Positions 1 to 7,443 of a DNA stretch of 9,479 nucleotides are shown here, one piece after another. The stretch spans positions 1-9,479 of the forward strand of contig DJEH01000079.1 in assembly GCA_002431845.1 (NCBI GenBank), given 5' to 3'. This DNA is from Prevotellaceae bacterium UBA5903. Lineage in GTDB: Bacteria > Bacteroidota > Bacteroidia > Bacteroidales > Bacteroidaceae. How positions within the stretch are numbered: the first letter of the stretch is position 1; every line of letters starts with the position of its first letter. A program made the translations under genes and the position numbers. The notes below the pieces were generated by a model, which was not told the DNA's origin, searched no databases, and was given only the letters and a program-made list of their open reading frames with translations.

Positions 1-60
1 CAATTAATGTAGGGCATAATTATATAAATTAATTTTGAATACCTACTTATAAGCTATAAA

Positions 61-105
61 GAGTCATAAAAAAGGTGTCGGCGATGCCTCTTTATGGCTC
101 TTTTT
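61..105 (+). terminator. Rho-independent terminator of an upstream unit
   Basis: Arms at 61-70 and 91-100 pair over 10 bp (one U-G wobble). After a short A/C bulge an inner stem pairs 73-79 with 83-89 around a GGC loop. A T5 run follows at 101-105. No coding region ends visibly in positions 1-60, so the gene it serves lies outside the window or is a short RNA. The arms could also form on the minus strand, with a weaker T run. Confidence 0.7.
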
Positions 106-210
106 GCATGGTTACTAACATGCTAACTCTATTCGATAGCATTTGCAACCACCCAAACCACCTTAACACTTTTGTAATGCGGCTGTAACATCTTTAACAT
201 ACCAACGCAG

Positions 211-218
211 TACTTTTG
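211..218 (+). promoter_or_regulatory. Probable ppk1 promoter, -7 box
   Basis: TACTTTTG matches the Bacteroidota -7 consensus TAnnTTTG. No good TTTG-type -33 element lies 19-21 bp upstream, so the match is only partial. Transcription would start near 225, leaving a leader of roughly 25 nt before the ATG at 252. This also argues against an upstream TTG start at 216, which would sit inside the box. Confidence 0.4.
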
Positions 219-251
219 CCAATAGATAAACAAGAAATAACTATTGGCACA

Positions 252-2315
252 ATGAAGAAAAGCGAGAAAAGCGAGAAAAGCTACAAAGAGTATGTCCCAC
301 GCGATGTAAGTTGGATGTATTTTAACTATAGAATACTGCAAGAAGCCGAAAAGAAACACGTTCCATTGCTCGAACGTTTAGGCTTTTTGGGCATATATTC
401 AAACAATTTGGATGAGTTCTTTCGCGTGCGTGTAGCGTTGCTCAATCGTATAGCAGCATGCGACGATAAGGAAACTAAAAGCGACAGGCAAGAGGCAATA
501 GAAACGCTTAAGGTTATCAACAAACTGAATGCAAGCTATGCCAAGCAGTATGAACATGCCATCCGCCAAGTGACAGAAGACCTTAAGGAGGAGAACATCT
601 ACCTTATAAACGAGAGTCAACTCGATGAAGAGCAACACGACTTTGTAAAGAACTACTATTATAAAAATTTAGACGGCTTTATCGCTCCTGTATGGTTTTC
701 GGCCCTAAAAACAATCAGTAATTGGCCTGACGATTGCATTTATTTGGCCGTAAAGATGCGTAAGGAAAGCGATAAAACTCACCCTGAATATGCCATACTT
801 CAGTTGCCCATCAACTTAGTAGGCCGTTTTGTGCAATTACCCGAAAAGGATGGCAAATCCTACATCATGTATATTGACGATGTGGTGCGTTGCAGTTTGC
901 CATTGATATTTGCCGGACTCAACTATAATATGTTCGAGGCATACGCATTTAAGTTTACCAAAGATGCCGAGATGGAGATAGATAATGACCTACGCACCGG
1001 ATTGATGCAAAAGATTTCTATGGGTGTAAAGAGCCGCAAAAAGGGGCAGGCGCTCCGCGTGATATACGATGCGCAGATGCCACGCGATGTGCTGAAACGT
1101 GTATTGACAAAGCTAAAAATAGACAAGCTCGATACGCTATTGGCATCAGGCCGCTACCAAAATCACCGCGACCTCATGAGCTTTCCAGATTGTGGCCGAA
1201 ACGATTTAAAATATCCCAAATGGCCCTCTATAATGAAGTCCGAACTAATGGGCGAAGGCTCGTTGCTTGAGGCTGTTAGGCAGAAAGATCGCTTTATCCA
1301 TGTGCCTTACCACGACTTTGCCTCCTACATACGCCTCTTGCAAGAGGCGGCAATTCACAAGGAAGTAAAAAGCATAAAAACCACGCTTTATCGCCTAGCA
1401 CACGACTCAAAAGTAGTAAAAGCCCTAATAAATGCAGCTCAAAATGGCAAGGATGTAACGGTTGTTATTGAACTTTTGGCACGTTTTGACGAGGCATCAA
1501 ACATCTCATGGTCTAAGAAGATGCAAGATGTGGGCATACATGTGATATTTGGCGTAGAAGGCTTGAAGGTACATTCCAAAATAACGCATATAGGCATGCG
1601 CAAGGGCACAGACATCTGCGTAGTGAGCACGGGCAACTTCCATGAAGGCAATGCGCGTTGCTACACCGACTATATGTTGATGACTGCTAATCGCAACATT
1701 GTGAAGGATGTAGTGCAGGTGTTTAATTTTATAGAACATCCGTATATGCCAGCCAAATATAAGGAATTGCTCGTATCGCCCAACGAGATGCGCACCAAGT
1801 TTGTTAGGCTTATCAACGACGAAATTCGCAACCACAACATTGGCAAACCAGCCTACATACGCATCAAAATAAACCATATAACCGACCCTCTGATGGTAAA
1901 AAAACTATACGAAGCATCTGCTAATGGTGTGCCAATCGACCTCGTGGTAAGAGGCAACTGCTCACTCGTGACGGGCATCCCAGGCAAGAGCGATACCATA
2001 CGCATTGTAGGCATTATCGACCGATATTTAGAGCATGCACGCATCTTCCAATTTTGTGCGGGAGGCGAGGATAAAATGTTTATAGGTTCGGCAGATTGGA
2101 TGCCACGCAATCTCAATAACCGCGTTGAAGTGGTAACCCCTGTCTACGACACAAGCATAAAGCAAGACTTGAAAAAGGTGATAGATTATGCCTTGTCAGA
2201 CAATATGCAGGGGCGTATAGTAGACGGAACAGGAGCAAACCTACCATGGAAAACCGACGATCCTACACCTTTCCGCTCGCAAGAGGCCATTTATAATAGT
2301 TATAAAGCAGAATAA
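252..2315 (+). CDS. ppk1: Polyphosphate kinase 1 (Ppk1)
   Basis: Ppk1 reversibly transfers the terminal phosphate of ATP to inorganic polyphosphate through a phosphohistidine intermediate. The product is 687 residues from the ATG at 252, matching the roughly 690 of E. coli Ppk. The N-terminal domain carries the family signature RDVSWMYFNYRILQEA followed by GIYSNNLDEFFRVR. The two phospholipase-D-like catalytic domains hold both key histidines: H441 in GLKVHSK (the expected phosphorylated His) and H595 in YLEHARIF. TLYR and ARFDE carry the arginines expected at the Mg/phosphate site, and FIGSADWMPRNLNNRVEV marks the C-terminal domain. The frame stays open upstream to a TTG at 216, but the ATG at 252 places the conserved region normally and lies downstream of the -7 box. 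An in-frame AAAAGCGAG repeat gives a KSEKSEKS N-terminus. The gene is followed after 11 nt by the phosphatase gene, so the two are almost surely co-transcribed. Confidence 0.97.
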   Translation: MKKSEKSEKSYKEYVPRDVSWMYFNYRILQEAEKKHVPLLERLGFLGIYSNNLDEFFRVRVALLNRIAACDDKETKSDRQEAIETLKVINKLNASYAKQYEHAIRQVTEDLKEENIYLINESQLDEEQHDFVKNYYYKNLDGFIAPVWFSALKTISNWPDDCIYLAVKMRKESDKTHPEYAILQLPINLVGRFVQLPEKDGKSYIMYIDDVVRCSLPLIFAGLNYNMFEAYAFKFTKDAEMEIDNDLRTGLMQKISMGVKSRKKGQALRVIYDAQMPRDVLKRVLTKLKIDKLDTLLASGRYQNHRDLMSFPDCGRNDLKYPKWPSIMKSELMGEGSLLEAVRQKDRFIHVPYHDFASYIRLLQEAAIHKEVKSIKTTLYRLAHDSKVVKALINAAQNGKDVTVVIELLARFDEASNISWSKKMQDVGIHVIFGVEGLKVHSKITHIGMRKGTDICVVSTGNFHEGNARCYTDYMLMTANRNIVKDVVQVFNFIEHPYMPAKYKELLVSPNEMRTKFVRLINDEIRNHNIGKPAYIRIKINHITDPLMVKKLYEASANGVPIDLVVRGNCSLVTGIPGKSDTIRIVGIIDRYLEHARIFQFCAGGEDKMFIGSADWMPRNLNNRVEVVTPVYDTSIKQDLKKVIDYALSDNMQGRIVDGTGANLPWKTDDPTPFRSQEAIYNSYKAE

Positions 2316-2326
2316 CACTTTACCCT

Positions 2327-3244
2327 ATGCCAACACTAAATTATGCAGCTATCGATATAGGTTCAAATGCCGTTCGCTTGCTTATTAAGAGCATAGATAG
2401 CGAAGCCGATGACAAAGAAAAGTTTAAAAAAATGCAGCTAATGCGTGTGCCCTTGCGTTTAGGCTTCGACATTTTTAAGAATGGTGCGCTATCGGAGAAA
2501 AAAACTGAAAAGTTGCGTCGCTTGATGAAGGCCTATCGGCAAATAATGAAGATATACGACGTGTACGACTATCGTGCCTGTGCCACCTCTGCCATGCGAG
2601 ATGCAGCCAACGGCATTGAAGTAATCAAGAAAATATATAAGGAAACAGGCTTGAATATCGAAATTATCGATGGTAAAGAAGAGGCGCATATCGTGTATAG
2701 CAACCATATAGAATGTATGGCCGACCGAACGGGTGCATACATCTATGTAGATGTGGGTGGTGGCTCTACTGAGATAAACTTTTTGATGAATGGTGAGTTG
2801 CAAAGTTCTGTATCGTACAACATTGGCACAGTGCGCTTGCTTACTGATAAAGTTAAGCCCGCAGAGTGGCAACGCCTTGAAACCGACTTGCAAGCTATGA
2901 TGACAAAAGTAGACCACATCAACATCATAGGTTCGGGTGGAAATATCAACAAAATATACCGCATGACGGCTATTAAAGACAAAGAACTACAACGCATGCC
3001 TATCTACTCAGTGCAAGCCATTTACGACCAATTGTGCCCGCTAACCATTGAGCAACGCATGGAACGTTTTGCGCTAAAGGCCGACAGAGCCGACGTTATT
3101 ATACCAGCTGCAGAGATATTTTTGCGCATAGCACACATCGTTCGTGCAGCCTATATACATGTGCCTGTAATAGGTTTGGCCGATGGCATTATTGACGAGT
3201 TGTTTGCGCAAAGATGTGAGCGCGAACCTCAGAAGGTAGTGTGA
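2327..3244 (+). CDS. Ppx/GppA-family phosphatase (exopolyphosphatase-like)
   Basis: This family removes terminal phosphates from polyphosphate, or the 5' gamma-phosphate from pppGpp. Sequence alone does not settle which is the substrate, but co-transcription with ppk1 favours polyphosphate. The 305-residue protein has the ASKHA (actin-like) phosphate-binding motifs in order: AIDIGSNAVRLLI (about 8-20), an EEA motif at 118-120 where the catalytic glutamate of E. coli Ppx is expected, YVDVGGGSTEIN (140-151), IGSGGNINKI (201-210), and GLADGIIDELF (283-293). It consists only of the two-lobed catalytic core and lacks the C-terminal HD-like extension of the roughly 500-residue enterobacterial Ppx/GppA, as is usual for short bacterial homologues. 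The ATG at 2327 begins just before the first motif and lies 11 nt after the ppk1 stop. A terminator follows about 26 nt after the stop. Confidence 0.93.
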   Translation: MPTLNYAAIDIGSNAVRLLIKSIDSEADDKEKFKKMQLMRVPLRLGFDIFKNGALSEKKTEKLRRLMKAYRQIMKIYDVYDYRACATSAMRDAANGIEVIKKIYKETGLNIEIIDGKEEAHIVYSNHIECMADRTGAYIYVDVGGGSTEINFLMNGELQSSVSYNIGTVRLLTDKVKPAEWQRLETDLQAMMTKVDHINIIGSGGNINKIYRMTAIKDKELQRMPIYSVQAIYDQLCPLTIEQRMERFALKADRADVIIPAAEIFLRIAHIVRAAYIHVPVIGLADGIIDELFAQRCEREPQKVV

Positions 3245-3270
3245 AAAAAAATTACCTGTTTGTACAAATA

Positions 3271-3324
3271 ATGAGCAATAGATTTCCTATCAAAAGATGA
3301 GGAACATCTACTGCTCATTTTTTT
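3271..3324 (+). terminator. Rho-independent terminator after ppk1-ppx
   Basis: Arm 3271-3283 pairs with 3306-3318 over 13 positions, with one A/C mismatch on the plus RNA that becomes a G-U wobble on the minus RNA. The stem continues (3284-3288 with 3300-3304, 3289-3291 with 3296-3298) to an AAAA loop, with single-base bulges at 3299 and 3305. A T7 run (3318-3324) follows on the plus strand. It lies between convergent genes and could also slow transcription from the minus-strand gene at 3346-3594, but on that side the U tract is poor. Confidence 0.85.
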
Positions 3325-3345
3325 ATATAGAAACAATATATCTTT

Positions 3346-3594
3346 TTACAACACTTTATCGTATACGGGTGGAGTAGAAACACCATGTTTTACAAATGTT
3401 TCGGCTATAAAGGCCTGTTGCTCGGCATTGATGGGCTTTTCGCCGTTCTTAAGGTGATAGTATAAACCTTTACCAAAGTGTGCTACCAAATCTTGCTTGA
3501 TGGCTGAGGCTACTGAAGTGTTTACTTCGTCGTAGATGTTAGACATGCCTTGCGCCATTCCCTCGTGTGTTTTGTTAGTATTGTTTGTGTTCAT
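3346..3594 (-). CDS. Small conserved-looking hypothetical protein, 82 aa
   Basis: I do not recognise this family. The predicted protein is soluble, with no signal peptide or membrane segment. It has an Asn/Thr-rich start, then a probable helical region (SNIYDEVNTSVASAIKQDL), then a Gly/aromatic stretch (AHFGKGLYYHLKNG) and an Ala/Glu-rich helix (NAEQQAFIAETFVKHG). The balanced amino-acid composition and lack of a competing ORF in the other frames argue for a real gene. The ATG at 3594 is preceded on the minus strand by an A-rich leader. A second possible start is Met13 (MAQGMSN), which would remove the low-complexity N-terminus. A weak -7-like box, TAACTTCG, lies at 3629-3622 on the minus strand without a clear -33 element. 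The gene is convergent with ppx and separated from the barrel gene behind it by a terminator-like hairpin, so it is probably monocistronic. Confidence 0.7.
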   Translation of the reverse strand: MNTNNTNKTHEGMAQGMSNIYDEVNTSVASAIKQDLVAHFGKGLYYHLKNGEKPINAEQQAFIAETFVKHGVSTPPVYDKVL

Positions 3595-3684
3595 TGTATT
3601 TATAGTTGTAGTAATTTTATGCGAAGTTAATAAAAACTTTTTAGTCTGTGTGCTATTTTCTAAAGCTTTTAAATAGTGAATAGT

Positions 3685-3727
3685 AAAAAGAATGCTGAGC
3701 CAAACTTACTAAAGGTAGCCGTTCTTT
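3685..3727 (-). terminator. Probable terminator of the outer-membrane protein gene
   Basis: On the minus strand, 9 nt after the stop codon, AAAGAA (3727-3722) pairs with TTCTTT (3692-3687). A few further imperfect pairs (GCT/AGC with a bulge) lie inside, around a loop of about 20 nt. The second arm runs into a short T tract (3689-3685). The stem is imperfect, so confidence is moderate. Confidence 0.45.
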
Positions 3728-3735
3728 GCTTTCAA

Positions 3736-4995
3736 TCAGTGCGTTTGTCCTGTTTTAAATTTCTTTATCAAAAAGCTTGGGTTGAGCCTTAGATATATCC
3801 CCGCAGCAAGGTCGGATGTAGCCTTTCCTTTGTCCCATGTGGTAGTTGCGGGGTGGTAAATGCTCTTTTGGTTGTGAATGTCGTAAGCAATGTTCACTCC
3901 CCACGAAAATCCTTGACCAATGTTTTGAGTATATTCAGCTTGCAGTGTTAGCATGCGGGGCTTCGATAGCAAATTAGCCTCGTCGGTGTTGCCAATAGCA
4001 TTAAATAGCGGACTGCCGTAAATGCTAATAAACTTGTTGCTGTGCCAATAGCTTGCAGTGGCACAAAAGTTCCATACCTTGGCTTGTACCTTAGCATATA
4101 TGCCTGTACCATTCTTGTAGGGTAGGGCAGTGCCCTTTTGCTGGCTATAGTAGTGGGCGGTTACTTCGCCGTTTATGCTTGTGGATATGCGCGTGTTGAG
4201 CGGTATGTTTATGCCCACACCTGCTGCAGCGTTAAGCCATGTTTTTATGCTTCGTTCTTGCGCTTCGGTGTTAATTTCGCCACCGATGTGGTGCATCAGT
4301 ACCTGTAGCGGAAAGTAAACTCGTGCCGTTTGTGGCTTATGGTTAGCCAAGAACCGAGCGGACAATCCGTAGGTAAACTCCTCCTGCTTATTGTCTTTTT
4401 TATAAATAAATTTTTGCCAATCCACCCATGTGTCAAAATGCAACCAATGGTTGTTCCATATCAGTTGTACCCCTGTTTCGGGGTCGGTCGTTAAGCATTT
4501 CTCGCTGTTATAGAGCGGCTCTGTGAGTTGATGAAAGACTTTCCCGTAGATTGACCCCAGCACGATGTTTACCTTATCAGATAGTTGCAAATTAGCTCTG
4601 AAAAGCGGCACACAGTGAAAAGCTTTGGTTGTTTTGTCATTGTCGTTGCGTGTCAAGTCGCCAGTATTGGCCGTTGGATAGCGGTCGGCCCCCCAATAAT
4701 GTAGCATGTGAGCACCCACCTCAACCTTTAAGTTGCTCAGAGGCTGATAGCTAACGCTTGGGGCAATCCACATGCCTGGAAGCGTGTATCCCTTTACTAC
4801 ATCTTTGCTATTGAACTCATTGTCCTTAAAAAATGCAAGAGCCTGTAGGTTAAATCTAAGTTCATTTTTCTCGTCTGCGGCAATGCTACTATTTTCAGTG
4901 TTAAACACCAAAGAGTCTACTTGCGCGACACTTGGAGAAACGCAACATAAGCATGCTAAAAGTGCAAAGAGGGCTACGTAATGGTGGGTGTTCAT
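3736..4995 (-). CDS. Secreted, probable outer-membrane beta-barrel protein, 419 aa
   Basis: I cannot assign a named family. The N-terminus is a clear Sec signal peptide: hydrophobic residues 6-20, then SPSVAQ with likely cleavage after Ala24. The mature part has many short alternating-polarity strands with aromatic girdle residues, such as VEVGAHMLHYWGADRYP, VNIVLGSIYGKVFHQL, WLHFDTWVDWQKFIY and LTLQAEYTQNIGQGFSWGVN. A second half with ISTSINGEVTAHYYS and DLAAGIYLRLNPSFL fits a barrel of about 400 residues. No plug, TonB box or lipobox is visible, and it does not end in the classic C-terminal Phe. It is divergent from the TPR/HTH gene across a 425-bp spacer and has its own promoter and probable terminator. 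A porin or an envelope structural role is possible; the substrate is unknown. Confidence 0.85.
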   Translation of the reverse strand: MNTHHYVALFALLACLCCVSPSVAQVDSLVFNTENSSIAADEKNELRFNLQALAFFKDNEFNSKDVVKGYTLPGMWIAPSVSYQPLSNLKVEVGAHMLHYWGADRYPTANTGDLTRNDNDKTTKAFHCVPLFRANLQLSDKVNIVLGSIYGKVFHQLTEPLYNSEKCLTTDPETGVQLIWNNHWLHFDTWVDWQKFIYKKDNKQEEFTYGLSARFLANHKPQTARVYFPLQVLMHHIGGEINTEAQERSIKTWLNAAAGVGINIPLNTRISTSINGEVTAHYYSQQKGTALPYKNGTGIYAKVQAKVWNFCATASYWHSNKFISIYGSPLFNAIGNTDEANLLSKPRMLTLQAEYTQNIGQGFSWGVNIAYDIHNQKSIYHPATTTWDKGKATSDLAAGIYLRLNPSFLIKKFKTGQTH

Positions 4996-5046
4996 ATCTG
5001 ATAATCTAACTTCAGTGGGGGATGTATACTATAATTTTTCGGGCGT

Positions 5047-5078
5047 CAAAATTAGCTATTTTATGCAAATCTTCCAAC
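5047..5078 (-). promoter_or_regulatory. Bacteroidota-type promoter of the barrel gene
   Basis: Read on the minus strand, GTTG (5078-5075) is followed after exactly 20 nt by TAATTTTG (5054-5047), a full match to TAnnTTTG. Transcription would begin near 5040, giving a leader of about 45 nt before the ATG at 4995. Confidence 0.7.
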
Positions 5079-5184
5079 CTTAAATGATAACTAATATTGG
5101 TAAAAGATAAAATAGATGCAACTCGTAACTATAACTTTTACAATTAGTATAAAAGAGTGTTGAAACAGCGTAACCGCACAATGG

Positions 5185-5229
5185 GGTTATGTTATTGTTT
5201 TGTAAACAAAATAACCTAACAGGGGGGGG
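5185..5229. repeat. Interrupted inverted repeat followed by a G8 tract
   Basis: TTTTGT (5198-5203) and ACAAAA (5206-5211) are perfect arms around AA. The symmetry resumes outside as GGTTA (5185-5189) and TAACC (5212-5216), with 8 extra bases on the left (5190-5197). Directly downstream is an uninterrupted run of eight G at 5222-5229, conspicuous in this AT-rich spacer. The element sits between the divergent barrel and TPR/HTH genes, so an operator is plausible, but nothing proves it. Confidence 0.4.
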
Positions 5230-5301
5230 TAATTTCAATAATTAAAAGCAAAAACAGACCAATTTATAAGTAATATGTGAAAAAAAAGAAGTAATATTGC
5301 A

Positions 5302-5339
5302 AAACGATTATAAGAAAAAGGACGAACAAACAATCGTTT
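5302..5339. repeat. 8-bp perfect inverted repeat upstream of the TPR/HTH gene
   Basis: AAACGATT (5302-5309) and AATCGTTT (5332-5339) are perfect reverse complements separated by 22 nt. They lie about 80-120 nt before the ATG at 5421. They could be an mRNA hairpin in the leader or two half-sites for a dimeric regulator, including the HTH protein encoded next door. The rest of the spacer (5079-5184 and 5230-5420) shows no gene; only a weak TAATATTG box at 5292-5299 resembles a promoter for the plus-strand gene. Confidence 0.4.
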
Positions 5340-5420
5340 ATCAAACTGTTCAATGGCTTGTGGCTTGCAAATGCTGATAGGCTTTGTGGACATTCGTTGA
5401 TATACTCTTCTAACAGCATA

Positions 5421-7370
5421 ATGAAACGTTTATTTATCATAACGCTTTTAACGGCGTTGCTCTCTATATTAATGGCCTCATGTGGCCGTGTTAGCGGTGG
5501 CAAGGTGGGACTCGATGACTCAAACGAACTCTACGACAGCCTGTCCTCTTACTACAAACTTGCTCGTCGCTATCAGACCGAAGGCAAGGTAAATTTAGCC
5601 ATTATAAACTACAAAAAATGCGTGCAAGCAGATGCAACAACCGAGCAAGAACAACTCAGTATACAGCCTATAGTGATAGATGCTATGTTGCAGATGTTTA
5701 ATGTATATCAAACGATAGGAAGTCCTAAAAACTGTGTAGACACATTTAACGAAATACGCACGCGGCCAACACAGACCATCGCTAAATTCTGTATGCGCGA
5801 TGTAAACGTGATATATGCCTATTCGCTTTTCTTTTTAGACGGACACGAGCAAGAGGCTAAACACATCGTTATCAATAACTTAAAAAGACCTCTGCAGGGC
5901 GAAAAAAAATGCGAGGATGTCAATGGAAAACCACGCGATTTGCAGTCAGAGCGTCTCTTCCGCGACTATTCATTTGCCGCTGCAATATGCTATTCCGACC
6001 CAATGCACTATAACGATGTCGTCAGATGGTGCCAACGTGCAATAGCTTGTTCAAAAAATTTAGAGAATGTGCGTGGCACACAGTACATTGTGTCGTTGCT
6101 TAGCAATCTCTACCTCAAACATGGTCGCTTGCTCGATGCCATAACACTTGCAGAAGAGGCTATCAATAATTCTACTGCACAACACGATACGTTGTCATCG
6201 GTTAATTCGTACAACGCTTTGGTGCGCATATTCCTTGATTATGGCCTTGCACAACAAGCCAACCAACGTGCCACAGAAGCTGTGAGATTAGCCGCATCAT
6301 TAGGCAATACCAACCCAATGATAGCCATTCAGAGCTATTTGCTAAAGTGTCGTTCTGACTTTGAAATTGGACATAAAAAACATGCTATTAAGTGGCTCAA
6401 AAAGGCTGATGATTTGGCTCAAATGCTGCCTTATACCAATGGTATGTGCGATGTAGACTTTTATAGAGGGGTAATATTTTCACAAAGTAGCGATAGTGCT
6501 GAATTGGTCAAAAGTGTTTCACTGCTTAAAAAGGTAACAAAAGGCGCACCTTTAAACACACAAGTGAAGGCCTACTATTATATGGCCAAAGCCTTTGACC
6601 GACAACGCAACAATGCCCAATGTGAAGTTGCTCTTGATAGTATGTATAGCTTGGCTCATTCAGCCGACCCTCCTATCCATGTGAGAGGTGCAGGCAAGTT
6701 TGCTGTGAACTACTATTATAGTCGTGGCAATTATCCCATGGTAGCGCGTTACGCTATAGAAATGCAAAAAGAAAATGATCTATACCACTCGTCGGCAATT
6801 ATGCAGCAAATATCAGAAGATATGATGCGCGAAAAATTGCTGTCGGAGCAAACCAAAACCGAGAGTATAAGCTATCGTCACAACACGATGTTTGCAGTGG
6901 TGGTGGGCGTGTTTGTATTGTTGATTGTTGCGCTGATATTATATATCATCAATAATCACGAAAACTTCTCGCAACGCATGAAGAGTGTGAAGAGCGAGTA
7001 TGAAGAAGAAATACGCCGAAAACAAGAAACCATCCAAACCTTGCAAAGCTCGCACGACGATACAGCAAGTAGTCATGAGTTGCTATTGTTGGCCGAAGAA
7101 CTGACTGTGGACAAGAATGTAACCTTGTTCAACAATCTTTTCTCACACCTGTATCCTAATTTCGATTCGCATTTGGCTGAGGCTATCCCAGGGCTTGGCA
7201 AGCGCGAAGTGCTTGTGTGCAAACTCATATTGCTTGACTTTACCTCTCAGCAGATATCAAGCAGTTTAGGCATAGCCTCGCGCAGCATCAATATCTATCG
7301 TTATCGCATCCGCCAAAAGATGAACGATAAAGACCACTCGCTTGAGAGTTGCCTAAAATCATTGGTATAA
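5421..7370 (+). CDS. Membrane-spanning TPR protein with C-terminal LuxR-type HTH
   Basis: This is a probable one-component transmembrane regulator. The 649-residue protein starts with a signal sequence ending in a lipobox-like LMASC (Cys21). TPR-like helix pairs follow, for example about 43-72 (YKLARRYQTEGKVNLAIINY), 225-251 (NLYLKHGRLLDAITLAEEA) and 263-294. One strong transmembrane segment spans about 490-510, and a charged, probably coiled-coil stretch covers about 511-550. The C-terminal domain (about 591-640) matches the LuxR/GerE helix-turn-helix pattern: KREVLVCKLILLDFTSQQIS, then LGIASRSINIYRYRIRQKM. The expected topology is a periplasmic TPR sensor and a cytoplasmic DNA-binding domain. 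The architecture is common in Bacteroidota, possibly the DUF6377-like group, but I cannot name an orthologue. The frame extends upstream only to a TTG at 5358; the ATG at 5421 is chosen because it directly begins the signal sequence. It is divergent from the barrel gene and ends at a strong terminator. The ligand and targets are unknown. Confidence 0.9.
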   Translation: MKRLFIITLLTALLSILMASCGRVSGGKVGLDDSNELYDSLSSYYKLARRYQTEGKVNLAIINYKKCVQADATTEQEQLSIQPIVIDAMLQMFNVYQTIGSPKNCVDTFNEIRTRPTQTIAKFCMRDVNVIYAYSLFFLDGHEQEAKHIVINNLKRPLQGEKKCEDVNGKPRDLQSERLFRDYSFAAAICYSDPMHYNDVVRWCQRAIACSKNLENVRGTQYIVSLLSNLYLKHGRLLDAITLAEEAINNSTAQHDTLSSVNSYNALVRIFLDYGLAQQANQRATEAVRLAASLGNTNPMIAIQSYLLKCRSDFEIGHKKHAIKWLKKADDLAQMLPYTNGMCDVDFYRGVIFSQSSDSAELVKSVSLLKKVTKGAPLNTQVKAYYYMAKAFDRQRNNAQCEVALDSMYSLAHSADPPIHVRGAGKFAVNYYYSRGNYPMVARYAIEMQKENDLYHSSAIMQQISEDMMREKLLSEQTKTESISYRHNTMFAVVVGVFVLLIVALILYIINNHENFSQRMKSVKSEYEEEIRRKQETIQTLQSSHDDTASSHELLLLAEELTVDKNVTLFNNLFSHLYPNFDSHLAEAIPGLGKREVLVCKLILLDFTSQQISSSLGIASRSINIYRYRIRQKMNDKDHSLESCLKSLV

Positions 7371-7402
7371 GTTGCTCTTCAAACTGCAATTAACTCCTAT
7401 CT

Positions 7403-7437
7403 GTTCAAACTCTTATTAGAGGTTGAGTTGAATTTTT
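7403..7437 (+). terminator. Rho-independent terminator of the TPR/HTH gene
   Basis: Arm 7403-7411 pairs with GAGTTGAA at 7424-7431 (one bulged A) and is immediately followed by T6 at 7432-7437. It starts 32 nt after the stop codon. An alternative inner stem, CTCT/AGAG, is possible. Confidence 0.75.
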
Positions 7438-7443
7438 TAAACC

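Noticed and set aside
1506..1877. 123-residue minus-strand ORF inside ppk1
   Set aside because: It lies wholly antisense to the conserved catalytic region of Ppk1, and its His/Tyr/Ala-rich composition is typical of a reverse-frame shadow. No promoter or domain is visible.
2489..2917. 142-residue minus-strand ORF inside ppx
   Set aside because: It is antisense to well-conserved Ppx/GppA motifs. Its composition is His/Tyr/Phe-rich and it has no recognisable domain.
5358..5420. Upstream TTG start giving 21 extra residues on the TPR/HTH protein
   Set aside because: It would put a polar 21-residue stretch before a clear signal sequence that begins with MKRLFIITLL at the ATG.
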